Shown here: piece after piece, positions 1 through 6,892 of the stretch
Position numbering within the stretch: position 1 is the first letter of the stretch
Layout: every line of letters begins with the position of its first letter
NCBI GenBank assembly: GCA_016192435.1
Contig: JACPUD010000030.1
Span: 1 to 35,537, forward strand
DNA length: 35,537 nt
Direction: 5' to 3'
Origin: Rhodocyclales bacterium
GTDB lineage: Bacteria > Pseudomonadota > Gammaproteobacteria > Burkholderiales > Rhodocyclaceae
The notes under the pieces: generated by a model
What the model was told of the DNA's origin: nothing
The model's input: the letters and a program-made list of their open reading frames with translations, nothing else
Database searches by the model: none
Position numbers and translations under genes: made by a program

Positions 1-18
1 CAGAACGAGCGCTTTCAT
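1..18 (-). CDS. murG: murG, 5' end only (first six codons)
   Basis: Only the start is inside the window: an ATG at 18 followed by codons for MKALVL. MurG is the glycosyltransferase that adds N-acetylglucosamine to lipid I on the inner face of the cytoplasmic membrane, and it follows ftsW in proteobacterial dcw clusters. The identification rests on that position and on a start resembling the family's MK-hydrophobic beginning. The ATG overlaps, as ATGA, the stop of the outer copy of the duplicated ftsW end. An AGAGG about nine bases upstream is a plausible ribosome binding site and lies inside that outer copy. Confidence 0.6.
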
Positions 19-131
19 ACTTGCTGGCCTCTCATGAGCTGACGGTTTTGGCTGCGGCCGGCGCTGCGCGCCTTAACCTTCGCTGCGCTCACGTTAGCCT
101 TCGCCGAAATCGGCAATTGATGCGAAGTCAT
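15..131 (-). CDS. 38-codon mini-ORF between ftsW and murG
   Basis: This short frame starts at an ATG overlapping the ftsW stop (ATGA) and runs open to a TGA that overlaps the murG start (again ATGA). It encodes 38 residues beginning MTSHQLPIS. Its last ten residues, [10 protein letters not shown], are identical to the last ten of FtsW, because the frame reads through the outer copy of the duplicated ftsW 3' end. The middle is basic and alanine-rich (K, A, R, S) and I recognise no domain. It may simply be a by-product of the insertion that keeps ribosomes moving from ftsW to murG. Whether the peptide is made or does anything is unknown. An SD-like run of G lies about nine bases upstream of its ATG. 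Confidence 0.35.
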   Translation of the reverse strand: MTSHQLPISAKANVSAAKVKARSAGRSQNRQLMRGQQV

Positions 132-160
132 ACTTGTTGCCCCCGCATCAATTGCCGATT
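48..160 (-). repeat. 113-bp insertion carrying a recoded ftsW 3' end
   Basis: The sequence encoding [14 protein letters not shown] occurs at 128-160 (used by FtsW) and again at 15-47 (next to murG), offset by 113 bp. The amino acids are identical. Seven of the ten codons differ, nearly all synonymously at third positions plus Leu TTG/CTC and Arg CGG/AGA. The last CAA GTA TGA is the same in both. The outer copy has the form expected of the ancestral junction: it holds the murG ribosome binding site and the ATGA overlap. The simplest reading is that a 113-bp segment entered near the ftsW 3' end and brought a replacement for the last codons. The remainder is a long hairpin (107-161) and a GC-rich stretch with two imperfect GCGAAGG(C/T)TAA units. 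Confidence 0.6.
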
Positions 161-161
161 T
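107..161. repeat. Perfect 18-bp inverted repeat at the ftsW 3' end
   Basis: The arms AAATCGGCAATTGATGCG (107-124) and CGCATCAATTGCCGATTT (144-161) are perfectly complementary, with a 19-base loop. The arm at 144-161 is the coding sequence for the last FtsW residues (NRQLMR), so the other arm is an inverted copy of the gene end lying just past the stop. There is no T-run on either side, so it is not a standard rho-independent terminator. In the mRNA it would form a strong hairpin over the ftsW stop and the ATGA restart. Confidence 0.85.
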
Positions 162-1291
162 TCCCAATCAACCCGCAGCAGGATTCCCAGTGCGAGGCAG
201 TTGGCGACGATGCCCGAGCCGCCGAAGCTCATCAGCGGCAGGGTCAGGCCCTTGGTCGGCAAGAGACCCATGTTTACGCCCATGTTGATGAAGCCCTGCA
301 CGCCGAGCCAGATGCCTATGCCCTGCGCGACGAGGCCGGCATGCACGCGGCCGAGCACCAGGGCCTGGCGCCCGATGGCGAAGGCGCGCTGCACCAGCAG
401 GGCGAAGAGGCCGATCACGACGCAGACGCCGACGAAGCCGAGCTCCTCGGCGATCACCGCGAGCAGGAAATCGGTATGCGCCTCGGGCAGGTAGAACAGT
501 TTTTCGACGCTGGCGCCGAGGCCGACGCCGAACCATTCGCCGCGGCCGAAGGCGATCAGCGCATGCGACAGTTGGTAGCCCTTGCCGTAGGCATCCTGCC
601 AGGGGTCCATGAAGCCGAAGATGCGTTCGCGCCGATAGGGCGAAACCCAGATCATGATGACGAAGCTGACCGCCAGCACCACCACCAGGACCGCGAACAC
701 CCGTGCATTGATGCCGCCGAGGAACAGAATGCCGGTGGCAATGCAGAGGATCACCACCAGCGCGCCGAAATCCGGCTCCTTCAGCAGCAGGAAGCCAACC
801 AGCACCATGACCAGCGCCATCGGCCCGAAGCCGCGCAGGAAGCTGCCCATGTCGCCGAGCTTGCGCGCGGTGTAGTCGGCGGCGTAGAGCACGGCGAACA
901 GCTTCATCAGTTCCGAAGGCTGCAGGTTGATCGGACCGAGGCCGATCCAGCGCTGGGCGCCATTCACGGAGCGCCCGACGTGGGGCACCAGCACCAGCAG
1001 CAGCAGCACCACGCCAGCCAGGAACAGCCAGGGCGCGGCCTGCTGCCACAGGCGCAGCGGAATCTGGAAGGCCATCACGCCCGCCACCAGGCCGATGCAG
1101 AGAAACACGGCGTGGCGAAACAGGAAATACGCCGACTGGTTGCCGGTGAAGCGGCTGCCCTCGGCCATCGCGATCGAGGACGAATACACCATCACCAGGC
1201 CCAGCAGCAGCAGGCCGACGGCCGGCCACAGCAGCAGGTTGTCGAGTTCGGCCGGCACCCGCTGCGCCGGCAGTGCGTAGGCCCGGGTCAT
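128..1291 (-). CDS. ftsW: FtsW, lipid II polymerase of the divisome (SEDS family)
   Basis: This 387-residue polytopic inner-membrane protein matches the SEDS family: about ten hydrophobic segments, the motif region with QPSELMK, the EPDFG loop, the PEAHTDFL segment and the C-terminal [10 protein letters not shown] block. FtsW polymerises lipid II into septal glycan together with the transpeptidase FtsI, encoded upstream. The ATG at 1291 was chosen because the protein begins MTRAYALP there and the upstream frame is a repeat-containing gap. Unlike a typical compact cluster, FtsW is separated from murD by 109 bp and from murG by 109 bp. Both gaps hold inserted repeats, and the last ten codons are a recoded duplicate of the sequence at 15-47. 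Confidence 0.97.
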   Translation of the reverse strand: MTRAYALPAQRVPAELDNLLLWPAVGLLLLGLVMVYSSSIAMAEGSRFTGNQSAYFLFRHAVFLCIGLVAGVMAFQIPLRLWQQAAPWLFLAGVVLLLLVLVPHVGRSVNGAQRWIGLGPINLQPSELMKLFAVLYAADYTARKLGDMGSFLRGFGPMALVMVLVGFLLLKEPDFGALVVILCIATGILFLGGINARVFAVLVVVLAVSFVIMIWVSPYRRERIFGFMDPWQDAYGKGYQLSHALIAFGRGEWFGVGLGASVEKLFYLPEAHTDFLLAVIAEELGFVGVCVVIGLFALLVQRAFAIGRQALVLGRVHAGLVAQGIGIWLGVQGFINMGVNMGLLPTKGLTLPLMSFGGSGIVANCLALGILLRVDWENRQLMRGQQV

Positions 1292-1310
1292 TGGACTGCC
1301 CTCTTCCCTG

Positions 1311-1376
1311 CCCCCTCGCCAAGCGCGGGGGTGACCAAGGTTCGCCGCGGCGCGGCTCCGGCTTGTGGCTGGCGCC
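1311..1376. repeat. Dispersed repeat family A, copy 1 (murD-ftsW gap)
   Basis: The core at 1325-1376 aligns with 8934-8986 over about 53 positions, with seven mismatches and a one-base gap (about 85% identity), in the same DNA orientation. Each copy has an internal GC hairpin (GCCGC/GCGGC-type) and a flanking C-rich/G-rich hairpin; here CCCCCTCGCC at 1311-1320 faces GCGGGGG at 1325-1331. This copy fills most of the 109-bp gap between the murD stop and the ftsW start. Two hairpins in a short element with several divergent copies is a REP/BIME-like pattern. Confidence 0.75.
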
Positions 1377-1400
1377 CCTTCGGGCGGCCGTGCGGCGCGC

Positions 1401-2867
1401 TCATTTGCCGGCCTCCAGGCCGCGCACGGCGGCGACGAAAACCTGCGCCCGGTGTTCGTAGTTGCGGAACATGTCGAAGCTGGCGCAGGCCGGCGACAGC
1501 AGCACGGCATCGCCCGGCCGCGCCAGCGCCTCGGCGCGGCGCACGGCATCGGCCATGTCGACGGCGCTTTCGATGGCGACCCCGGCGCCGGCAATCGCGG
1601 CGCCGATCGTCGGGCCGTCGCGGCCGATCAGAATGGCGGCGCGTGCATGGGCGGCCACCGCGGGCAGCAGCGGAGAAAAATCCTGGCCCTTGCCATCGCC
1701 GCCGAGAATCACGACGATCTTGCGCTCGTTGCGCTTGCCGGCATTCGCCAATTGGCCACCAATGCCATTCAATGCCGCCACCGTGGCGCCGACATTGGTG
1801 CCCTTGGAATCGTCGTACCAGGTGATGCCGTCCGCTTCGGCGATTTTCTCTACCCGGTGCGGCAGGCCGCGGAAGCTGCGCAGCGCCGGCAGCAGGGTCT
1901 CGGCATCGAAGCCGATCGCGGCGCACAGGGCCAGCGCCGCCATCGCGTTGGCCGCGTTGTGCAGGCCGGCCAGCGGCAGGTCCGCCACGGGCAGCAGGAA
2001 ATTCCTGCCCTGCACCAGCCAGGATTCACCCTCTCGCTGGCGCAGCCCGAAGTCCTCGCCGGCGGCCGGCGCATCGAGGCCGAAGCTGATGATCTGGCGA
2101 TCGGGCAGCACCATGCGGCAGACGCGCGGATCGTTGCGGTTCAGCACCTGCACACCGGGCGTGCCCGCCAGGCTATCGAAGATCCGCGCCTTGGCCGAGG
2201 CGTACTCGTCGACATCGATGTAGCGGTCGAGGTGGTCGTCGGAAATGTTCAGCACCGTGGCCGCCGCCGGATTCAGCGTCGCGGTGGTTTCGAGCTGGAA
2301 GCTGGAGAGTTCCAGCACCCAGAAGTCGGGCAGGGCCCGGGCGTCCTGCGCATCCATCAGCGCGGTCAGCGCGGCCGGCGAGATGTTGCCGGCGACGCCG
2401 ACGGCCTTGCCGGTCGCGCGCAGCAGATGCCCGGTGAGCGCCGTGGTGGTGGTCTTGCCGTTGGTGCCGGTGATCGCCAGCACGGTCGCGCCGCCCAGCT
2501 CGCGCAAGCCCTGGGCGAACAGTTCGATTTCGCCGAGCACCGGAATCCCCGCGGCGCGGGCGTGGATCACCACCATCAGGCCGCCCGAGAGGCCGGGCGA
2601 CAGCACCAGCAGGTCGATGCCGTCGAGCAGAGCCTTGTCGAATTCGCCGGCAATGAACTCGGGATGAGAGTTGGCGCTTGCCGGCCCGCGAAGCGGAATC
2701 CCCGGCAGACAGAGTCCGACACGGCGCCGCAACTCGTCCAGATAGGGCGGCGCCGCACGCGTGTCCGCCACGCGCACCCGCGCCCCTTGCCGCGCGCACC
2801 AGCATGCGGAGGCCAGCCCCGATTCGCCGAGGCCGAGTACCAGAACGTGTTTGCCGCGCAGTTCCAT
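1401..2867 (-). CDS. murD: MurD, UDP-MurNAc-L-alanine:D-glutamate ligase
   Basis: The 488-residue cytoplasmic ligase adds D-glutamate to UDP-MurNAc-L-Ala using ATP. Visible motifs: the N-terminal nucleotide-fold start with GLGESGLA (about residues 12-19), SPGL near 90, the P-loop GTNGKTT at 134-140, the central NISDDHLDR block, and the C-terminal GGDGKGQDF and CASFDMF segments. The ATG at 2867 shares its A with the mraY TAA stop. It is longer than usual between the first two strand regions: residues about 50-66 (VGLCLPGIP through PASAN) correspond to a dispersed repeat at 2670-2722. They sit between LRR and [11 protein letters not shown], where relatives normally run straight through. All catalytic motifs remain, so the gene is probably functional. 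Confidence 0.97.
   Translation of the reverse strand: MELRGKHVLVLGLGESGLASACWCARQGARVRVADTRAAPPYLDELRRRVGLCLPGIPLRGPASANSHPEFIAGEFDKALLDGIDLLVLSPGLSGGLMVVIHARAAGIPVLGEIELFAQGLRELGGATVLAITGTNGKTTTTALTGHLLRATGKAVGVAGNISPAALTALMDAQDARALPDFWVLELSSFQLETTATLNPAAATVLNISDDHLDRYIDVDEYASAKARIFDSLAGTPGVQVLNRNDPRVCRMVLPDRQIISFGLDAPAAGEDFGLRQREGESWLVQGRNFLLPVADLPLAGLHNAANAMAALALCAAIGFDAETLLPALRSFRGLPHRVEKIAEADGITWYDDSKGTNVGATVAALNGIGGQLANAGKRNERKIVVILGGDGKGQDFSPLLPAVAAHARAAILIGRDGPTIGAAIAGAGVAIESAVDMADAVRRAEALARPGDAVLLSPACASFDMFRNYEHRAQVFVAAVRGLEAGK
2670..2722. repeat. Dispersed palindromic repeat family B, copy 1 (inside murD)
   Basis: This 53-bp stretch matches 24939-24991 inside the P-type ATPase gene at 44 of 53 positions (about 83%), in the same DNA orientation. 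The two host genes are transcribed in opposite directions, so the two translations are unrelated. The element is palindromic in outline: TGCCGG and CCGGCA flank a small CCGC-GAA-GCGG hairpin. In murD it adds about 18 codons without breaking the frame. Its ends were set by where the two copies stop matching and are approximate. Confidence 0.75.
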
Positions 2868-4036
2868 TACCTGATTTTCAGCGTCGACAGGCCGAACAGC
2901 ACCAGCAGGATGGTGATGATCCAGAAGCGCACCACGACCTGCGTCTCTTTCCAGCCGGTCTGCTCGAAATGATGGTGCAGCGGCGCCATGCGCAGGATGC
3001 GGCGGCCCTGGCCGTAGCGTTTCTTGGTGTACTTGAAGTAACCGACCTGCAGCATCACCGACAGGGTCTCGGCGACGAACACGCCGCCCATGATGAACAG
3101 CACGATCTCCTGGCGCGCCACGATCGCCACCGCGCCCAGCGCCGCGCCCAGCGCCAGGGCGCCGACGTCGCCCATGAACACCTCGGCCGGATAGGCGTTG
3201 AACCAGAGGAAGCCGAGGCCGGCGCCGGCCAGCGCGCCGCAGAACACCGTGAGTTCGCCGGCACCCGGGATATAGGGCAGCAGCAGGTACTTCGAGAACA
3301 CCGAGTTGCCGGCAACATAGGTGAAGATGCCCAGCGCGGCGCCGACCAGCACTGTCGGCATGATCGCCAGGCCGTCGAGGCCATCGGTCAGGTTCACCGC
3401 GTTGCTGCTGCCGACGATCACCAGATAGCTCAGCAGGATGAAACCGAACATGCCCAGCGGGTAGGTCACGCTCTTGAAGAAGGGCACGATCAGCGCGGTC
3501 TGCTGCGGCAGTTCCAGGGTGAAGCCGGAGGACACCCACTGGAAGAACAACTGCACCACCTTCTCGTTGTTCGGTGCCGAGATCGAGAATGCCAGGTAGA
3601 TCGCGGCGACCAGGCCCACCACCGACTGCCAGAAGAACTTGGCGCGCGCCGACAGACCGTCGGGGTTGCGGTACACCACCTTGCGCCAGTCGTCGACCCA
3701 GCCCACCGCGCCGTAGCCGAAAGTGACGATCAGCACGATCCAGACGAAGCGATTCGACAGGTCGGCCCACAGCAGCGTGGACACGCCGAGCGAAATCAGG
3801 ATCAGGGCGCCGCCCATGGTCGGCGTGCCGGCCTTGATCAGGTGCGTCTGCGGCCCGTCGCTGCGCACCGACTGGCCAATCTTCTTGGCCGCCAGCCAGC
3901 GGATCACGGCCGGGCCGAAGACGAAGGAGATGGCCAGCGCCGTCATGGTCGCCAGCACCGCGCGCAGGGTGATGTAGCCAAAGACATTGAAGCCGCGGAA
4001 ATCCTTGGCGAGCCATTGGGCGAGTTCAAGCAACAT
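2867..4036 (-). CDS. mraY: MraY, phospho-MurNAc-pentapeptide translocase
   Basis: The 389-residue integral membrane enzyme moves phospho-MurNAc-pentapeptide from UDP to undecaprenyl phosphate, making lipid I. Diagnostic blocks are visible: KAGTPTMGG near residue 70, the VDDWRK loop near 115, [10 protein letters not shown] near 215, [19 protein letters not shown] in the 280s, and the cytoplasmic MAPLHHHFE histidine motif near 350. About ten membrane segments are predicted by eye. The length is normal for the proteobacterial family. The start overlaps the end of murF by 11 bp and the stop shares a base with the murD ATG, so translation is probably coupled. Confidence 0.98.
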   Translation of the reverse strand: MLLELAQWLAKDFRGFNVFGYITLRAVLATMTALAISFVFGPAVIRWLAAKKIGQSVRSDGPQTHLIKAGTPTMGGALILISLGVSTLLWADLSNRFVWIVLIVTFGYGAVGWVDDWRKVVYRNPDGLSARAKFFWQSVVGLVAAIYLAFSISAPNNEKVVQLFFQWVSSGFTLELPQQTALIVPFFKSVTYPLGMFGFILLSYLVIVGSSNAVNLTDGLDGLAIMPTVLVGAALGIFTYVAGNSVFSKYLLLPYIPGAGELTVFCGALAGAGLGFLWFNAYPAEVFMGDVGALALGAALGAVAIVARQEIVLFIMGGVFVAETLSVMLQVGYFKYTKKRYGQGRRILRMAPLHHHFEQTGWKETQVVVRFWIITILLVLFGLSTLKIR

Positions 4037-5399
4037 TCGGGGTTCCTTCCTCCACGATCGCCGCGACCACGCGCTCCATGCGCATGAAACGCGAGCCCTT
4101 GACCAGAACCGTGGCCTGCGGTTCCATCTCGGCCAGCAGTGCCTTGATCAGATCCTCGATGCTCTCGAAGTGCTGGCCGCCTTCGCCGAAGTTATGCGCG
4201 GCCGCGGCCGACAGTTCGCCCAGGCAGAGCAGGCGGTCGATGCCGTGGCTCTTGGCGTAGCCGCCGATCTCGTCGTGGAACTGGCCGGCTGCCGCACCCG
4301 CCTCGCCCATGTCGCCCATGACCAGGATGCAGCGGCCGGGCACGGAGGCCAGCACATCGATCGCGGCGCGCATCGAATCGGGGTTGGCGTTGTAGCTGTC
4401 GTCCACCACCAGCGCGCCATTGCGTCCGGCGCGGCGCTGCAGACGGCCCCTGACCCCGGCGAAGGATTCCAGCCCCTGCTTCACCGCGTCGAGCGAAGCC
4501 CCAGCGGCAAGGGTCGCGGCGGCGGCGGCGCAGGCGTTGCGCGCATTGTGGCGGCCCGGCACGGCGAGCGTCGCGGCGGTTTCGCCCCAGGGCGTGGCGA
4601 GGTGCAACTCGCCGCCGAGCCCGTGGCTGGCAAATCGACCGCGCACCTCGGCGGCCTGGTCGAGGCCGAAACTCAGCTGGCGGCGATCGCGCGACAGTTC
4701 GCGCCAGATGCCGGCCTGGGCATCGTCGGCATTGAACACGGCGACGCCGTCGGCTGCGAGGCCGGCGTAGATTTCGCCCTTGGCCAGCGCCACGTCCTGC
4801 ACCGAACCGAGGCCTGCCAGATGGGCGCGCTGGGCGTTATTCACCAGCGCCACGGTAGGCGCCGCCAGGCGCGCCAAATAGTCGATCTCGCCCGAATGGT
4901 TCATGCCCATTTCGATCACCGCGGCGCGATGCGAGGCGCGCAGCTTGAGCAGGGTCAGCGGCAGACCGATGTCGTTGTTGAGGTTGCCGACGGTCGCCAG
5001 CACGCCGGCGGACCCGCCGAAATGCGCGCCGAAGATCGCCGCGCACATTTCCTTGACCGTGGTCTTGCCGTTGCTGCCGGTGATGCCCAGCAGCGGAATT
5101 GCGAACCGTGCCCGCCAATTGGCAGCCAGCGCCCCGAGAGCGAGGCGCGTATCGGCCACGGCGATCAGCGGCAGGTCGGGATGGGCCGCGGCGAATTCGC
5201 CGGTCACCAAGGCGCCGACCGCACCGCGTGCAAGGACCTCCTCGACATAGGCGTGGCCGTCGAACTTGTCGCCCTTGAGCGCGACGAAGAGCTCGCCGGC
5301 GGCGATGCTGCGCGAATCGGTGGACACACCGCTGAAATCGGCGCCGTCCCCCTGCGCCGCGGCGCCGATGGCCCGGGCCGCCTCGTGCAGGCGCATCAT
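4026..5399 (-). CDS. murF: MurF, UDP-MurNAc-tripeptide:D-Ala-D-Ala ligase
   Basis: The 457-residue cytoplasmic ATP-dependent ligase adds D-Ala-D-Ala to complete the pentapeptide precursor. It has the N-terminal STDSR and FVALKG motifs, the P-loop GSNGKT at about residues 108-113, [20 protein letters not shown], and the C-terminal [11 protein letters not shown] block followed by GDMGE, all typical of MurF. Two adjacent ATG codons (5399 and 5396) are possible; 5399 overlaps the murE stop as ATGA and is preferred. Longer upstream frames are only extensions into murE. Confidence 0.97.
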   Translation of the reverse strand: MMRLHEAARAIGAAAQGDGADFSGVSTDSRSIAAGELFVALKGDKFDGHAYVEEVLARGAVGALVTGEFAAAHPDLPLIAVADTRLALGALAANWRARFAIPLLGITGSNGKTTVKEMCAAIFGAHFGGSAGVLATVGNLNNDIGLPLTLLKLRASHRAAVIEMGMNHSGEIDYLARLAAPTVALVNNAQRAHLAGLGSVQDVALAKGEIYAGLAADGVAVFNADDAQAGIWRELSRDRRQLSFGLDQAAEVRGRFASHGLGGELHLATPWGETAATLAVPGRHNARNACAAAAATLAAGASLDAVKQGLESFAGVRGRLQRRAGRNGALVVDDSYNANPDSMRAAIDVLASVPGRCILVMGDMGEAGAAAGQFHDEIGGYAKSHGIDRLLCLGELSAAAAHNFGEGGQHFESIEDLIKALLAEMEPQATVLVKGSRFMRMERVVAAIVEEGTPNVA

Positions 5400-6892
5400 C
5401 GCGCGCCCCCCGCGGTGCGCCGTGCCGCCAGCGCCAACTTTGCGGCTTCGAGATCGGAGAACGCATGGCGCAGGCCGGCGATCTCCTGGTAGGGCTCGTG
5501 GCCCTTGCCGGCGAGCAGGACCACGTCGCGCGGGTCCGCCGCGGCCACCGCCGCGGCGATCGCGCGGCCGCGGTCGGGCTGGATCTCGGGCAAGGTTTTC
5601 ATGCCGCCGCGGATGTCGTCGAGGATGGCCTGCGGATCTTCGCGGCGCGGGTTGTCGCTGGTCAGGACCACGCGATCGGCCAGCGCTTCGGCGATGGCGC
5701 CCATCTGCGGCCGCTTGCCGGGATCGCGCTCGCCGCCGCAACCGAACACGCAGATCAGCCGGCCGCCGCGCGCCGCGGCGGTTTCGCGCAAGACGCCGAG
5801 GGCCTTGTCCAGCGCATCGGGCGTGTGCGCATAGTCCACCACGATCAGCGGCTCGTCGCTGCCGCCCAGCGCCTGCATGCGCCCCGGCGGCGGCTGCAAG
5901 CCGCGCAGCGCCACGGCGATATCCTCCAGCCGCTCGCCGCGCGCGAGCAGGGCGCCGATCACGGCGAGCAGGTTGGAGACATTGAAGCGGCCGACCACGG
6001 GCGCGCGAAAGCGCACCCCGCGCAATTCGAAGCCGATGCCGGCGGCTCCCATGGTCAGGTTTTCAGCGCGCAGAATCTCATCGGCCGCCTTGCCGCCAGC
6101 AGCGGTCAGCGTATAGCCGAAGGTGCGCACTGTGCTTCCCGGGCGGCTCTTGAGCATAGCGGCGAACTCGACCCCGACCGGGTCGTCGAAGTTGAGCACG
6201 GCGGCGGCGAGGCCCGGCATCAGGAACAGCTTGCCCTTGGCCGCCGCATAGGCCGCCATGCTGCCGTGGTATTCGAGATGGTCGCGCGTCAGGTTGGTGA
6301 ATACGGCGACATCGAAGGCTGCGCCATTGACCCGGCTCTGGTCGAGGCCGATCGACGACACCTCCATGGCGCAGGCGTCGGCGCCGCGCGCGACGAAAGC
6401 GGCCAGCGCCGCATGCAGCGTGATCGCATCGGGCGTGGTATTCGGGCTCTCGTCGAGGGCTTCGAGGAAGCCGTTGCCCAGGGTGCCGATCACCGCACAC
6501 CGATGGTGCAGGGAGTTCATCGCCTGGGCGATCCATTGCGATACCGAGGTCTTGCCGTTGGTGCCGGTGACGCCGGCCAGCCACAGCTGCTCGGAGGGAC
6601 GGCCGTACACCAGGTGCGCGATCTTGCCCGAGAGCGCCGCGAGCCCGGCCACCTCGATCAGCGGCGGGGCACCAGCGCCAACTCTTGCGGCCGAGTCCGC
6701 GCCGGCCTCGGCGATCACCGCGGCGGCGCCCCGCGCCACGGCCTGGGCGATGAAGTCGCGGCCATCGACCTGGGCGCCGGGGAAGGCGACGAAGACGTCG
6801 CCCGGCTGCACGCGGCGCGAGTCGGCGGTCAGCCTCGTCGCCGCGACACCTTGTCGTTTGAGCTGGTCGAGTATGGCCATCGCGGCGTTCAC
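5396..6892 (-). CDS. murE: MurE, UDP-MurNAc-dipeptide:meso-diaminopimelate ligase
   Basis: The 498-residue cytoplasmic ligase adds the third stem-peptide residue. The DNPR motif (in TSDNPRREDP, late in the protein) is the marker for meso-diaminopimelate rather than lysine, as expected in a Gram-negative. Other motifs: TADSRRVQPGD near 23-32, the P-loop GTNGKTS at 110-116, and YAHTPDAL. The GTG at 6892 is preferred: GGGAGGAG lies just upstream and it overlaps the ftsI stop. An in-frame ATG four codons later (6880) is the alternative. A short loop around residues 64-77 (rich in A, G, S, R) before PPLIEV looks longer than in most relatives. It contains the decamer AGTTGGCGCT, which recurs in this window. 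Confidence 0.96.
   Translation of the reverse strand: MNAAMAILDQLKRQGVAATRLTADSRRVQPGDVFVAFPGAQVDGRDFIAQAVARGAAAVIAEAGADSAARVGAGAPPLIEVAGLAALSGKIAHLVYGRPSEQLWLAGVTGTNGKTSVSQWIAQAMNSLHHRCAVIGTLGNGFLEALDESPNTTPDAITLHAALAAFVARGADACAMEVSSIGLDQSRVNGAAFDVAVFTNLTRDHLEYHGSMAAYAAAKGKLFLMPGLAAAVLNFDDPVGVEFAAMLKSRPGSTVRTFGYTLTAAGGKAADEILRAENLTMGAAGIGFELRGVRFRAPVVGRFNVSNLLAVIGALLARGERLEDIAVALRGLQPPPGRMQALGGSDEPLIVVDYAHTPDALDKALGVLRETAAARGGRLICVFGCGGERDPGKRPQMGAIAEALADRVVLTSDNPRREDPQAILDDIRGGMKTLPEIQPDRGRAIAAAVAAADPRDVVLLAGKGHEPYQEIAGLRHAFSDLEAAKLALAARRTAGGAR

Noticed and set aside
1292..1594. N-terminal extension of the ftsW frame (488 codons)
   Set aside because: The extra part reads the family A repeat and the end of murD in another frame; family homology starts at the ATG at 1291.
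2868..4016. N-terminal extension of the murD frame (871 codons)
   Set aside because: It lies entirely within mraY in another frame.
5496..5516. TTGCCGG matches in murE resembling family B
   Set aside because: They encode conserved MurE motifs (LLAGKGHE and DPGKRP) and are explained by protein conservation.
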